From Methylobacterium terricola (GTDB lineage: Bacteria; Pseudomonadota; Alphaproteobacteria; Rhizobiales; Beijerinckiaceae): a DNA stretch of 64,000 nt. Below the pieces are notes generated by a model. It made no database searches and had not been told where the DNA came from. It saw only the letters and a program-made list of their open reading frames with translations. Position numbers and translations under genes: made by a program. Numbering within the stretch: position 1 is the first letter of the stretch; every line of letters starts with the position of its first letter. Below, piece by piece: positions 17,618-28,631 of this stretch. The DNA is taken from positions 62,001 through 126,000 of the forward strand of contig NZ_VDDA01000013.1 of assembly GCF_006151805.1 (NCBI RefSeq). Reading direction: 5' to 3'.

Positions 17618-18100
17618 ATGAACCAGAACATCAGCCAGCAGGTCGAGAAGCAGGCCGAGGCGGCCCAGAAGTTCGGCAAGGACGGCATGGACGCGATGCT
17701 GCGCAGCTTCGGCACCCTGTCGAAGGCCAGCCAGGCGATCGCCGTCGAGGCCACCGACTTCGCCAAGCAGTCCTTCGAGCACGGCACCGCCACCCTCGAG
17801 AAGCTCGCCGGCGTGCGCTCGCTCGACAAGGCGGTCGAGATCCAGACCGAGTACATGAAGGCCTCGTACGAGCGCGCCGTGGCCCAGAGCCAGAAGATGT
17901 CCGAGCTCTACCAGAACCTCGCCAAGGAGATGGCGAAGCCGTTCGAGGGCTTCGTCTCGCAGGCGCAGCAGCAGGCCGCGAAGTTCCAGGACCAGGCCTT
18001 CAAGGCGCAGGGCCGCGCCTTCGAGCAGGCCAAGGACGGCATGAACAAGGCCCAGGACGAGGCCGGCAAGGCCTTCGACGCCGCGCGGGACGCCGCGTAA
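17618..18100 (+). CDS. Phasin family protein
   Basis: This 160-residue, almost entirely helical protein starts at ATG 17618. It has no Cys and no membrane segment and is rich in Ala, Gln, Lys and Glu. Segments such as AAQKFGKDGMDAMLRSFGTLSKASQAIAVEATDFAKQSFEHG and EIQTEYMKASYERAVAQSQKMSEL carry the phasin_2 pattern. Phasins coat polyhydroxyalkanoate granules and control their number and size. Two PhaR-like palindromes in its promoter fit expression tied to polymer accumulation. Three GC hairpins follow the gene. Confidence 0.9.
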   Translation: MNQNISQQVEKQAEAAQKFGKDGMDAMLRSFGTLSKASQAIAVEATDFAKQSFEHGTATLEKLAGVRSLDKAVEIQTEYMKASYERAVAQSQKMSELYQNLAKEMAKPFEGFVSQAQQQAAKFQDQAFKAQGRAFEQAKDGMNKAQDEAGKAFDAARDAA

Positions 18101-18110
18101 GCAGAGAGAC

Positions 18111-18131
18111 GGGCGGCCGGCGCGGCCGCCC
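18111..18131. repeat. GC hairpin after the phasin gene
   Basis: GGGCGGCC and GGCCGCCC form an 8-bp stem with a 5-nt loop, 10 bp after the phasin stop. A related GC-rich hairpin follows at about 18150-18170. No T run follows this one. Confidence 0.5.
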
Positions 18132-18190
18132 CTCCTCGACGGGATCGCGCGGCCGGCATGGCCGCCCGTCGCCCAGGTTCGACGCCTCCC

Positions 18191-18230
18191 GCGGCCGGCA
18201 CGGATCCCCGTGCCGGCCGCGCTGCGTTTT
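18191..18230 (+). terminator. Probable Rho-independent terminator of the phasin gene
   Basis: GCGGCCGGCACGG (18191-18203) pairs perfectly with CCGTGCCGGCCGC (18208-18220), and TTTT follows at 18227-18230. The rest of the gap up to clpS (18231-18420) shows no gene and must hold the clpS promoter. Confidence 0.75.
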
Positions 18231-18420
18231 CAGGGGTCTCGCATGGGCCGGCACGACAAGAGCGCGCAGCCGACTGGCGAAGCGCAGACTCGGCCTATAG
18301 ATTAGGCTCGGCACCGGCAGCCGACGTGATAGGCTGCCTTTCCGCGACACGCTCCGGCCTCCTTGCGAGAGGGCCGGTGCGGTTCGGCGCGGTCGCCAGA
18401 GCGAGGTCGGTACGATTCAG

Positions 18421-18804
18421 ATGGCTCAGGTCCCGAGGCAGGGAAAACCCTCCACCAGGCCGGTCGCGGCCAATCCCCGCGCACCCGGGAACGGTAACGG
18501 CGACGGTCGATCGGGAACCGCCGTGATCACGCGGACGAAGCCGCGCACCAAGCGGCCCAACCTCTACCGCGTGCTGCTCCTCAACGACGACTACACGCCG
18601 ATGGAGTTCGTCGTCCACGTCGTGGAGCGGTTCTTCAACAAGTCGCGGGAGGACGCGACCCGCATCATGCTGCACGTCCACCAGAACGGCGTCGGCGAGT
18701 GCGGCATCTTCACCTACGAGGTCGCGGAGACCAAGGTGACGCAGGTCATGGACTTTGCTCGGAAACACCAACATCCTCTACAATGCGTTATGGAAAAGAA
18801 ATAG
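18421..18804 (+). CDS. clpS: ATP-dependent Clp protease adaptor ClpS
   Basis: The 127-residue protein has a flexible N-terminus of about 40 residues and a core starting PNLYRVLLLNDDYTPMEFVV. The NDDYTPMEFV segment and the later HVHQNGVGECGIFTYEVAETK form the binding pocket for N-degron substrates. ClpS delivers such substrates to ClpAP. It lies 53 bp upstream of clpA on the same strand, the standard arrangement. Confidence 0.97.
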   Translation: MAQVPRQGKPSTRPVAANPRAPGNGNGDGRSGTAVITRTKPRTKRPNLYRVLLLNDDYTPMEFVVHVVERFFNKSREDATRIMLHVHQNGVGECGIFTYEVAETKVTQVMDFARKHQHPLQCVMEKK

Positions 18805-18857
18805 GCAATCGCCGAGACGAGCGTTAACTAAGACAGGCACCAGCAAAGAGGCCCGCT

Positions 18858-21335
<2,478 letters not shown>

Positions 21336-21403
21336 CCCGGACGGGATCGAGGGCTCCCCCCTCGATCCTCACTCGCCTCCCGTGTATGAGGCTCATCGAG
21401 ACG

Positions 21404-21443
21404 CGCAGATCCCGGCGGGGCCTCCCCGCCGGGATCTGCGTTT
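21404..21443 (+). terminator. Rho-independent terminator of clpS-clpA
   Basis: CGCAGATCCCGGCGGGG (21404-21420) pairs perfectly with CCCCGCCGGGATCTGCG (21424-21440). The loop is CCT and TTT follows. It lies 68 bp after the clpA stop. Confidence 0.85.
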
Positions 21444-21534
21444 GAGGCCCTGGCGGATCCTGACGGTCCGCTGGCCCGGTGATGGATGCGCGGGGCTTTT
21501 GGCTCTTGGCGCCAGGAAACGTGAGACGATCCCC

Positions 21535-21807
21535 ATGAGCGGTGATCTGAACGAGGGTCCCCTCGCCCCGGCCGCGACGGTGACCCCGCCCTCCCCGAAG
21601 CTGACCCGCCGCGAGAAGCGCCGGCAGCGCCGCCGCCGCCGCAAGATCGGCGAGGAGATCCTCGGCTGGATCCTGGTGCCGCTGATCCTGCTCGCCGGCT
21701 TCTGGGCGATCAATGCGGGCTTCGCGTTCTTCGGGACGACGCCGAGCGTGGTGTTCGATCAGCTGAAGCAGGTGAAGACGGCCCTGGAGAAGCGGGAATC
21801 GCGGTAG
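21535..21807 (+). CDS. Small single-pass membrane protein, unknown
   Basis: The 90-residue protein starts at ATG 21535. The N-terminal half is soluble and ends with a strongly basic block (KLTRREKRRQRRRRRKIGEE). One membrane span follows (ILGWILVPLILLAGFWAINAGFAFF), and a short polar C-terminus ends EKRESR. The positive block before the span predicts the N-terminus inside the cell. It stands alone after the clpA terminator. I do not recognise a family. Confidence 0.6.
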   Translation: MSGDLNEGPLAPAATVTPPSPKLTRREKRRQRRRRRKIGEEILGWILVPLILLAGFWAINAGFAFFGTTPSVVFDQLKQVKTALEKRESR

Positions 21808-21883
21808 CGGCGCGCCTCATGCGCGCAAGCCGGATTCCCCCGCTCCGCATCCCGCCCAACCTCTTCCGCTCGGCGGATTGGGG

Positions 21884-21914
21884 TCCCGGGCTCCGCTCCG
21901 CGGCCCCGGGATGA
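21884..21914. repeat. Short GC hairpin repeat between convergent genes (copy 2)
   Basis: TCCCGGGCTCCGC and GCGGCCCCGGGA flank a 3-nt loop, followed by TGA. It lies between the small membrane protein gene and the cysQ-like gene, which converge. See the copies at 2264, 31137 and 42311. Confidence 0.65.
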
Positions 21915-21986
21915 GGTGGAGGGCGTCACGACCGTCGACGTCTGGCTGCGAACGCCTGGCCGAGGGGCATCGCGCCGATTCGCGCC

Positions 21987-22799
21987 TCACCCCAACCCAG
22001 ACAGCACCGCCTCCCGCAGCGCCTGCGGCAGCGCCACCAGCTCGCCGTGAATCGGCTCGCGCCGGTTGTAGACCGGGACCCGGCCGTCGAGGCCGAGCAC
22101 CGCGCCGCCGGCCTCGCGCAGGATCAGGTCGGCGCCGGCGAGGTCCCAGTCGCGGGCATCCGACGAGACCAGGCCGACATCGACCAGCCCCTCCGCCACC
22201 CGCACCAGGCGCAGAGCCAATGACGGGATCCGGGGCAGCCGCACCAGCGCGCCGGGCGTCCCGTCGAGGCCGGCCTGACGCTCGAGCCGGTCGGCCATCG
22301 GCTTCGGACCGGTCACCCGGGCGCCGGCGAGCGCCTGCTGGCCCGAAACCCGGATCGGCGCGCCGTCCTTCGTCGCCCCCTCCCCGGCCACCGCCTCGTA
22401 GAGCGTCCCGGTGACCGGCGCGGCAACGTGGCCGAGCACCGGCTCGCCGCCGGCCAGGAGCGCCACGGCGATCGACCAGTCGGGATCGCCCGACAGGAAG
22501 GCGCGGGTGCCGTCGATCGGGTCGACGATCCAGACGAGGTCGTGGGCGAGGCGGACGGGGTCGTCGCGGGTCTCCTCCGAGAGCCAGGCGGCGCCGGGGA
22601 TCAGCTCGCTCAGGCGCACCTTCAGGAAGGTGTCCACCGTCACGTCGGCCTCGGTCACCGGCGAGCCGCCGGCCTTGTTCCAGACCCGGGCGCTGGTGCG
22701 CTCGCCCTGCCGGAAATACGGCAGCGCCAGCAGGGCGGCCTCGCGGATGATGGCCCGGACCTGGGGCAGGAGCGGGCGCACGTCGTCGGGAAGGGGCAT
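21987..22799 (-). CDS. cysQ: CysQ-like 3'(2'),5'-bisphosphate nucleotidase (inositol monophosphatase family)
   Basis: The 270-residue protein has the metal-dependent phosphatase motifs SPVTEADVTVD, WLSEETRDD, WIVDPIDGTRAFLSGDPDWSIAVAL and RDWDLAGADLILREAGG. These place it in the inositol monophosphatase superfamily, nearest the CysQ branch, which removes the 3'-phosphate from PAP produced in sulfate assimilation. Inositol monophosphatase activity cannot be excluded from sequence alone. No sulfur genes adjoin it; cysE lies some 22 kb away in this window. Confidence 0.85.
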   Translation of the reverse strand: MPLPDDVRPLLPQVRAIIREAALLALPYFRQGERTSARVWNKAGGSPVTEADVTVDTFLKVRLSELIPGAAWLSEETRDDPVRLAHDLVWIVDPIDGTRAFLSGDPDWSIAVALLAGGEPVLGHVAAPVTGTLYEAVAGEGATKDGAPIRVSGQQALAGARVTGPKPMADRLERQAGLDGTPGALVRLPRIPSLALRLVRVAEGLVDVGLVSSDARDWDLAGADLILREAGGAVLGLDGRVPVYNRREPIHGELVALPQALREAVLSGLG

Positions 22800-23191
22800 G
22801 GGTCAGCCGCCACGGTTTCGAGGGGGGAGTCGAGGGGGGCGCCCGGCGGCCCCGCGGCGGGCACGGGTTGAGCACGGGGCTCGGTCCCTCCGTTGTAGGC
22901 CCCGGCACCGGGCGCCACAAGGATTCGTCGCCCCGGACTTCGCAGCGGCGATGCCGCATTGTCTTAGCGAAGCGTTTCGCACCACCGGGACGCCGTCTTC
23001 TGGCGGTGAACGATAAATGAATCGGGTCGCGACAAGGATCCGTTGAGCATTCGGCTCATCTGTGCCGCGCCAACTATCGCTTAACGCTGCCTTTTAAGGC
23101 GTTCTGAGCCGGAGCGGGTCCACTATCGTGACAACAGCGGACGACACGACAGAGGTCGCCGCCTCACGCGGACAGGGCGTCGAGCAGAACC
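22800..23191. other. Divergent promoter region without a gene
   Basis: This 392-bp space separates the cysQ-like gene and the DUF6101-like gene, which point away from each other. A less GC-rich part at about 22960-23120 contains ATAAATGAATC and TTAACGCTGCCTTTTAAGG and probably carries the rightward promoter. I see no gene, tRNA or strong hairpin. Confidence 0.45.
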
Positions 23192-23725
23192 ATGGTCACC
23201 AGATTCCCCTCTTCGAACCGCCGGTCTTCGAGCAGCAACGCCGCCCGCCGCGACGTGGAGCTCCCGGTCATCCACCGCGGCCCGGTCCAGGCCGAGCCGT
23301 CGGCGCTGCCGATCGTCGGATCGATGCCCGGTGCCAGCGCCGCCGGCAGCCTCGCCCTCTGCCTCGACGGCGATGCCAGCGACGCGGCCGGCGAGGACCG
23401 CTTCGCCGTGATGGTGCTCGACCGCAGCGGCGATCCGCTGATGTCCCTCGGCCTCTACGGCGACGACGAGGTCGTGGCGGTGTGGCGGCGCCTCGGCGCC
23501 GAGACCGGGCTGCCGATGGTGGTGATCCAGGAGGACGGCGCCGTCGCCCCGATGGGCCAGCAGGTCGGCCGGCTGAAGCTCGGCGCGATCCGCATCCGCC
23601 GCCGCCACGGCCTGCTCGCCCATCGCCGGCCGCGCTTCCTCACCCGCCGCAAGACCGCCCGGCTGCCGCTGCGCCCGCTGGTGTACCGCGACGAGGCGCT
23701 GATGACCGACGGCGGGGGCCTCTGA
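23192..23725 (+). CDS. DUF6101-like conserved protein
   Basis: The 177-residue soluble protein begins with a Ser/Arg-rich stretch. A core of alternating beta strands follows (LALCLDGDASDAAGEDRFAVMVLDRSG and DDEVVAVWRRLGAETGLPMVVIQEDG). Its basic end, RRRHGLLAHRRPRFLTRRKTARLPL, resembles the C-terminus I recall for the Rhizobiales DUF6101 family. That family has no established function. The gene ends 19 bp from convergent ubiA. Family assignment is by memory of the pattern and should be taken as moderate. Confidence 0.65.
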   Translation: MVTRFPSSNRRSSSSNAARRDVELPVIHRGPVQAEPSALPIVGSMPGASAAGSLALCLDGDASDAAGEDRFAVMVLDRSGDPLMSLGLYGDDEVVAVWRRLGAETGLPMVVIQEDGAVAPMGQQVGRLKLGAIRIRRRHGLLAHRRPRFLTRRKTARLPLRPLVYRDEALMTDGGGL

Positions 23726-23743
23726 GCGCCGTGGCGGCGAGGC

Positions 23744-24685
23744 CTACATCAGGCCCTGCCAGATCGCATCCAGCGTGAGGCCGCAGAACAGGATCAGTCC
23801 CGTATCGCGGTTGGAGCGGAACAGCCGCAACGCCTCCGCGCCGTCGCGCGGATCGAGCCGCCAGACCTGCCAGGCGAGGTGGCCGGCGAACAGCGCGAGC
23901 CCGGACAGACCGATCGGACCGGCCCCGGCCCCGGACAGGGCGAGGCCGATGCAGAGCACGCAGGCCAGGAAGCAGCCCGCCACCGCGAGGCGCACCCAGG
24001 CGCCGAAGAAGCGGGCGGAGGACTTGATGCCGGCGATCTCGTCGTCCTCGATGTCCTGCACCGCGTAGATCGTGTCGTAGCCGATCACCCAGGCGATGGT
24101 GCCGGCATAGAGCCAGTAGGCCGGGGCGTCGAGGCGGCCGAGCAGGGCGACCCAGCCCATCAGGGCGCCCCAGGCGAAGGCGAGGCCGAGCACGACTTGC
24201 GGCACCGGCATCACCCGCTTCATGAACGGGTAGATCGCGACCGGCGCGAGCGAGGCGAGGCCGACGAGGATCGCCGTCCGGTTGAATTGCAGCAGCACCG
24301 CGAGGCCGACCAGCGCCTGCAGCACCAAGAAGATCAGGGCGTGGCGCACGCGGATGCGCCCGGAGGGCAGCGGCCGCAGGCGGGTGCGCTCGACGCGGGC
24401 GTCGAGGTCGCGGTCGGCGATGTCGTTGTAGGTCGAGCCCGCCCCCCGCATGGCGACCGCGCCGATCAGGAACAGCGCGAGGTGCCACAGGCTCGGGCCC
24501 GGCTGGCCGGCCGCGATGGCCGCCAGCGCCGCCGACCACCAGCACGGCAGCAGCAGCAGCCACCAGCCGATCGGCCGCTCGATGCGGGCCAGCCGCAGGT
24601 AAGGCCGCACGGCCTCGGGCGCATGCCGGTCGACCCAGTGCCCGGTGACCGCGTCGGCGACCGGGCGGTCGGGCGTCAGGCTCAT
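23744..24685 (-). CDS. ubiA: 4-hydroxybenzoate polyprenyltransferase
   Basis: The 313-residue integral membrane protein attaches the polyprenyl chain to 4-hydroxybenzoate in ubiquinone synthesis. The first Asp-rich motif is YNDIADRDLDARVERT (about residues 85-100) and the second is YAVQDIEDDEIAGIKSSA. RPIGWWLLLLPCWWSA near the N-terminus is typical. About nine hydrophobic segments are visible. It sits 40 bp downstream of a secreted-protein gene on the same strand. Ubiquinone serves the respiratory chain elsewhere in the genome. Confidence 0.95.
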   Translation of the reverse strand: MSLTPDRPVADAVTGHWVDRHAPEAVRPYLRLARIERPIGWWLLLLPCWWSAALAAIAAGQPGPSLWHLALFLIGAVAMRGAGSTYNDIADRDLDARVERTRLRPLPSGRIRVRHALIFLVLQALVGLAVLLQFNRTAILVGLASLAPVAIYPFMKRVMPVPQVVLGLAFAWGALMGWVALLGRLDAPAYWLYAGTIAWVIGYDTIYAVQDIEDDEIAGIKSSARFFGAWVRLAVAGCFLACVLCIGLALSGAGAGPIGLSGLALFAGHLAWQVWRLDPRDGAEALRLFRSNRDTGLILFCGLTLDAIWQGLM

Positions 24686-24725
24686 GCGAGGGCGCGGACG
24701 ATCGGCGCCGTCATCGCGGCCGGGC

Positions 24726-25208
24726 TCACAGGGCGCCCTGCGGCACCCGGAAGCTGCCGGTCAGGCCGGGCCCGCCGAGAAGGCCGCCGCCGCCCTGCTG
24801 CTGCTGCTGCGCCTGCATGGCGCGGGCCTTCTTCTCCATCGCCGCCTGCTGCACGGCCGCCTGGCAGACCTTGGTGCGCAGGGTCGAGACCCGGCCGTGA
24901 TCGGCCTTGAAGCCCTCGACGAAGGAATCCGGGATCGAGCACCAATCCTTGTTGGCGCTGATCCACTTCAGGCCCTCGGTGCCGTTGGCCTGGAGCTTGG
25001 TGAACAGGGTGCAGGCGGCCGCCGCGGTGATCTTCGCCTTCTTGCCCTGGGAGGCGGCGTTGACCTTGCCGACGATGTCCTTGCGCTCGGTGAGGGTCTT
25101 CTGGATCGTCGAGCAATCCGCGCCCTGGGCCTGGGCGGCCCCGCCGAGCAGCGTCGCGCCGAGCAGGCTTCCGGCCAGCGCCGCCACGGTCACACGCATG
25201 CGAGTCAT
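24726..25208 (-). CDS. Secreted protein of unknown function with four cysteines
   Basis: The 160-residue protein starts at ATG 25208, preceded by GGGAG. A signal peptide ends at GGAAQAQG. The mature part has Cys in GADCSTIQ, AAACTLFTK, KDWCSIPD and TKVCQAAV, spaced as two likely disulfides. A helical Ala/Gln-rich segment with a run of five Gln and a Gly-rich tail follow. The helix KIVGKVNAASQGKKAKITAAA-like region suggests a small helical periplasmic domain. It precedes ubiA on the same strand by 40 bp. I cannot name a function. Confidence 0.75.
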   Translation of the reverse strand: MTRMRVTVAALAGSLLGATLLGGAAQAQGADCSTIQKTLTERKDIVGKVNAASQGKKAKITAAAACTLFTKLQANGTEGLKWISANKDWCSIPDSFVEGFKADHGRVSTLRTKVCQAAVQQAAMEKKARAMQAQQQQQGGGGLLGGPGLTGSFRVPQGAL

Positions 25209-25488
25209 CTCCCAACCCCCCAAAGCTCCGGCCCCACCATGTCGGCGTCCATGATTTCCGCGTCTATGCGAGCGCGGCCGCGCCTGGCGCCCGGCATAGC
25301 GTAAGACTTCCTTGCCGCTCTCGGCCTTGCTGCGCTTTCTGCACAGGAATGTGGCGCCATCATGCGGGGACGGCCGGTTCGTTCCACGCCCGGCCACCAT
25401 CGGGCGGATGCGTTGCAGCGAGGCCACAGGCCCGAAGCCGCGACGCGGCGATTGACATCCCGCCCCCGCCTCGGCGAGCAGAGCGGGC

Positions 25489-26274
25489 ATGGCGGCCTAC
25501 GATTTCAACGCTCCCCGGCTTTTCCTCGACATCCCGATGCGGGAGGGCGTCCGGCACAGTCTCGACCGGGCGCAGGCGAATTACCTGCTCTCGGTCCTGC
25601 GCAAGGACACCGGCGAGCCGGTGCTGGTGTTCAACGGCCGCGACGGCGAGTGGCGGGCCGAGATCGAGCCGACCGGCCGCAAGGCGGCCGACCTCGTGCT
25701 GCGGGCGCAGACCCGGCCCCAGACCTCGGCCGGCGACCTGCACTACCTGTTCGCGCCGCTGAAGGCCGCCCGCCTCGACTACGTCGCCCAGAAGGCGGTG
25801 GAGATGGGCGCGAGCCTGATCCAGCCGGTGGTGACCCGGCGCACGCAGGGCGACCGAATCAAGCTCGACAAGCTCCACGCCAACGCGATCGAGGCCGCGG
25901 AGCAATGCGGCATCCTGAGCCTGCCGGAGATCCGCGACGCGACGCCGCTGGCCGAGGCCGTGGCCGCCCTCGCGCCCGAGCGGCTGCTGGTGTTCTGCGA
26001 CGAGGACGCCCCGGTCGCCGATCCGGTCGCCGCGTTAACGCAGGCTGGCGCCGCGGCGGCGGGGACCGGCGTATCGGGGCGCCGTACCGTGCCGCTGGCG
26101 GTGGTGATCGGACCCGAGGGCGGGTTCACGCCCGAGGAGCGCGCAGTGATCGGGGGGCGCGCCAATACCGTCCGGCTGTCGCTCGGCCCGCGCATCCTGC
26201 GCGCCGACACCGCCGCGGTGGCGGTGCTGGCCCTGGTTCAGGCCGTGCTCGGCGACGGGCGCTCGGCGATCTGA
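25489..26274 (+). CDS. rsmE: 16S rRNA (uracil-1498-N3)-methyltransferase
   Basis: The 261-residue protein has an N-terminal PUA-like domain (RLFLDIPMREG through GEWRAEI) and a C-terminal SPOUT methyltransferase domain with a trefoil knot. RsmE signatures are KAARLDYVAQKAVEMGA, TRRTQGDR, the SAM-binding VVIGPEGGFTPEE, and LSLGPRILRADTAA. It methylates U1498 of 16S rRNA. It is followed 117 bp later by a YbdK-type ligase gene on the same strand. Confidence 0.95.
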   Translation: MAAYDFNAPRLFLDIPMREGVRHSLDRAQANYLLSVLRKDTGEPVLVFNGRDGEWRAEIEPTGRKAADLVLRAQTRPQTSAGDLHYLFAPLKAARLDYVAQKAVEMGASLIQPVVTRRTQGDRIKLDKLHANAIEAAEQCGILSLPEIRDATPLAEAVAALAPERLLVFCDEDAPVADPVAALTQAGAAAAGTGVSGRRTVPLAVVIGPEGGFTPEERAVIGGRANTVRLSLGPRILRADTAAVAVLALVQAVLGDGRSAI

Positions 26275-26391
26275 CAGGCGGCCGGCCGGGCTCGCGCCGC
26301 AATCCGGGCGCTGCTATCGGGGCCGCCCCGCGGTGCCGGCCGATTCGCAAGCCGGCCGCCGCGGCCCGCTGTTGCCGGAGGTTCTGTGCGT

Positions 26392-27528
26392 ATGCGAGCG
26401 GAATTCGACATTTCCCTCGAGGAGGAGGTGTTCATCAACGATGCGGGCAAGCGCGACGCCGCCCGGGCCCGCACCCGCGACTTCCTCACCGCCTGCCGGG
26501 CCGCCCACCCGCAGGTGCGCGCCGAATTGATGGAGCCGCAGCTGGTCTGGGCCACCGAGCCGGTGAGCGACCTCGCCGAGGCGCGGCGCGTGCTCGCGGG
26601 GCTGCGCAGCGCCCTCGGGGCGCTGGCTTCGGCCCGGGGTCTCGCCCTGATGGCGTCGGGCACGCATCCGCTCGCGCAATGGAGCCGGGTGCGCCCGCGC
26701 GACCAGGCCGCCCGGGGCCGGGTGCTGCGCGACCTCCAGATGGTTGGCAGCCGCACCGTGGTCTGCGGCCTCAGCGTTGGGGTCGGGGTGCCGGCGGGCG
26801 TGTCGCGGATCGACCTGATGAACCGCCTCCAGCCGTTCCTGCCGCTGCTGCTGGCCCTCTCGACCTCGTCGCCGTTCTGGCAGGCGCAGCGCACCGGGCT
26901 CCTCGGCTACCGCCTCGCCGCCGCGCGGGAACTGCCCCGCAGCGGGCTGCCGCCCCTGTTCCGCGACGAGGCGGATTACGCGCGCTACCTCGACACCGTG
27001 GTGGGGGCCGGCGCCATCGACGATCCGCGCCACGTCTGGTGGGTGCTCTGCCCCTCGCCGACCGGCCCCGGCCTCGACCTGCGCATCGCCGACAGCTGCA
27101 CCCGCCTCGACGACGCGGTCGCCATCGCGGCTCTGTATCGTTGCCTGGTGCGCCGCCTCGCCGACGAGCCGGCACGCCACCGCGACCTCACCGGCGCCTC
27201 GCAGGCGATCGCGGCGGAGAATTGCTGGCGGGCACAGCGCTACGGCATCCACGGCAGCTTCGTCTGCGAGGAGACGCGGACGGCGCGGCCGGTGGCGACG
27301 GTGCTCGCGGAGACGCTCGCCCTCGTCGCCGGAGATGCCCGGGCCCTGGGCTGCGAGGCCGAGCTCGACCTCGCCCGCTGGATCGTCGCCCGCGGCACCA
27401 GCGCCGACCGCCAGCTCGCCCTGTTCACCGAGGCGCAAGGCCGCGGCCTGCCGCCGCGGGAGGCGCTTGCCGAGGTGGTGGACTGGCTGACGGCCGAGAC
27501 GGTGGGGGCGAACCCGACGCGGCATTGA
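26392..27528 (+). CDS. YbdK/EgtA-type carboxylate-amine ligase with altered active-site motifs
   Basis: The protein has 378 residues from ATG 26392, with GGAGG 10 bp upstream; GTG 26386 is an alternative. Family landmarks are FDISLEEEVFI at the N-terminus, GTHPLAQWSRV near 98, LSTSSPFWQ, LDLRIADSCTRLDDAVA and ENCWRAQRYGIHG. YbdK and related ligases join glutamate to an amine by way of glutamyl phosphate. The usual GxHVHVG motif is replaced by GLSVGVG, and the RPSP of the RPSP...VEVR motif by CPSP. It may therefore have a changed substrate or be inactive. In this position many Rhizobiales carry a glutamate-cysteine ligase, which is recall rather than evidence. Confidence 0.75.
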   Translation: MRAEFDISLEEEVFINDAGKRDAARARTRDFLTACRAAHPQVRAELMEPQLVWATEPVSDLAEARRVLAGLRSALGALASARGLALMASGTHPLAQWSRVRPRDQAARGRVLRDLQMVGSRTVVCGLSVGVGVPAGVSRIDLMNRLQPFLPLLLALSTSSPFWQAQRTGLLGYRLAAARELPRSGLPPLFRDEADYARYLDTVVGAGAIDDPRHVWWVLCPSPTGPGLDLRIADSCTRLDDAVAIAALYRCLVRRLADEPARHRDLTGASQAIAAENCWRAQRYGIHGSFVCEETRTARPVATVLAETLALVAGDARALGCEAELDLARWIVARGTSADRQLALFTEAQGRGLPPREALAEVVDWLTAETVGANPTRH

Positions 27529-27549
27529 GGGGGTGGGGACGGTCTCTGC

Positions 27550-27732
27550 CACACCCTCCCCGTTCCCGGACGACTGCAGCGTCAGCGGAAGGAGATCCGG
27601 GATCCAGGGGAGATGTGCCGCGAAGCGGCTCTGCCGACTGCAACGGTGTACAGAAGCGGATGCTTCGCGACTTCTTGTGCTGGATCCCGGATCTCCTTCC
27701 ACTTCGTTCCAGTCGTCCGGGAAAGGGCGTGG
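27550..27732. repeat. Large near-palindromic element between convergent genes
   Basis: The left arm (27550-27606) and right arm (27680-27732) are inverted copies with about ten differences. Matching blocks are CCCGGACGACTG, GGAAGGAGATCCGGGATCCAG in halves, and their complements on the right. The inner part also pairs partly (CGCGAAGC left, GCTTCGCG right). Total length is about 180 bp. It fills nearly the whole gap between the YbdK-type gene and uricase, which converge. It has no open reading frame of its own and could be a MITE-like or REP-like element. Confidence 0.7.
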
Positions 27733-27770
27733 TGCTCACTTAAAAACGGCAAGCGTTCGATCGTCTGTCG

Positions 27771-28607
27771 TCACCGCCCGACCGTGCACTCGATCTGCCC
27801 ATGCGGCTCGTCCGTCGCGATGAACACCTGGTTCGGGTTGTCCATCCCGAACGGCGCCAGGTTCGCCAGCAGGTAATGCTTGTTCGGGCAGGCGAGCGTG
27901 ATCGTCGCGATCTCGGGCACCGCCGCGAGCGCCGCCGTGCCCATCCGGTAAAGGCTGTCCTGCAGGCTGTGGCTGTAGCTGCCGGCAAAGACCCGCAGCA
28001 GCGTCTCGAGGATCAGCGCGTTCGCGGCCTCGTAATCGGCAGGCTCCGAGGACCACGCCCAGGACGCCTCCATGCTGGTGGCGGCGATGCGGTCGTGGGT
28101 CTCGGGGATGGTGGTGTAGGGATCCTTGACGTAGTTGGCCCAGCCCGATTCCGTGCTCTTCAGGAAGGTGAAGCCGGAGAGCCCGGATTCCACGCTCGCG
28201 CCGTCGCGGGACAGGACGACCCGGGCGAAGGGCTGGCCGTTGCCGTCGAGGGTGAAGGTGTGGGCATGGGCCGCGCCGTCGACCGCGAGGCGGTTCCAGC
28301 GGGTCTCGTGGCCGGTGACGGTGGCGGTCTCCATCTGCGCGTAGCTGTCCAGCAGGCGTTGCGCCACCGCGCGGCAGAACGCCTCCGCCGGCAGGGTCGG
28401 GCTCTCGCGGGCGACGATATAGACGACGTTCTTGATCGTGTCGGTCGAGACGGTGGGGCTGTTGTCGGCGTCGGTGAAGGTGCGGTCGAAGGCGCCGGTC
28501 AGCATCGCCTTCACGCTCAGCTCCCGGACCTCGTGCCGGTCGCCGTCGCGATGGACGCGCATCACCCGCACCCGGCCCTTGCCGTAGGTCTTGTGCAGCA
28601 GGGTCAT
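27771..28607 (-). CDS. uaZ: Urate oxidase (factor-independent urate hydroxylase)
   Basis: The 278-residue protein is a cofactor-free uricase. Family features include LSVKAMLTGAFDRTFTDADNS, PTVSTDTIKNVVYIVARE with the catalytic Thr, GWANYVKDPYTTIPETHDRIAATSM, and the C-terminal NPNQVFIATDEPHGQIECTV. It oxidises urate to 5-hydroxyisourate in purine breakdown. The gene lies 24 bp downstream of an NCS2 permease gene on the same strand, so import and oxidation of urate are probably co-expressed. Confidence 0.96.
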   Translation of the reverse strand: MTLLHKTYGKGRVRVMRVHRDGDRHEVRELSVKAMLTGAFDRTFTDADNSPTVSTDTIKNVVYIVARESPTLPAEAFCRAVAQRLLDSYAQMETATVTGHETRWNRLAVDGAAHAHTFTLDGNGQPFARVVLSRDGASVESGLSGFTFLKSTESGWANYVKDPYTTIPETHDRIAATSMEASWAWSSEPADYEAANALILETLLRVFAGSYSHSLQDSLYRMGTAALAAVPEIATITLACPNKHYLLANLAPFGMDNPNQVFIATDEPHGQIECTVGR

Positions 28608-28631
28608 CGGTACCTCGTACGATCAGAGAAC

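Noticed and set aside
26392..27528. Calling the YbdK-type gene egtA.
   Set aside because: It is not next to egtBD and lacks the family's HVH motif, so there is no support for that specific role.
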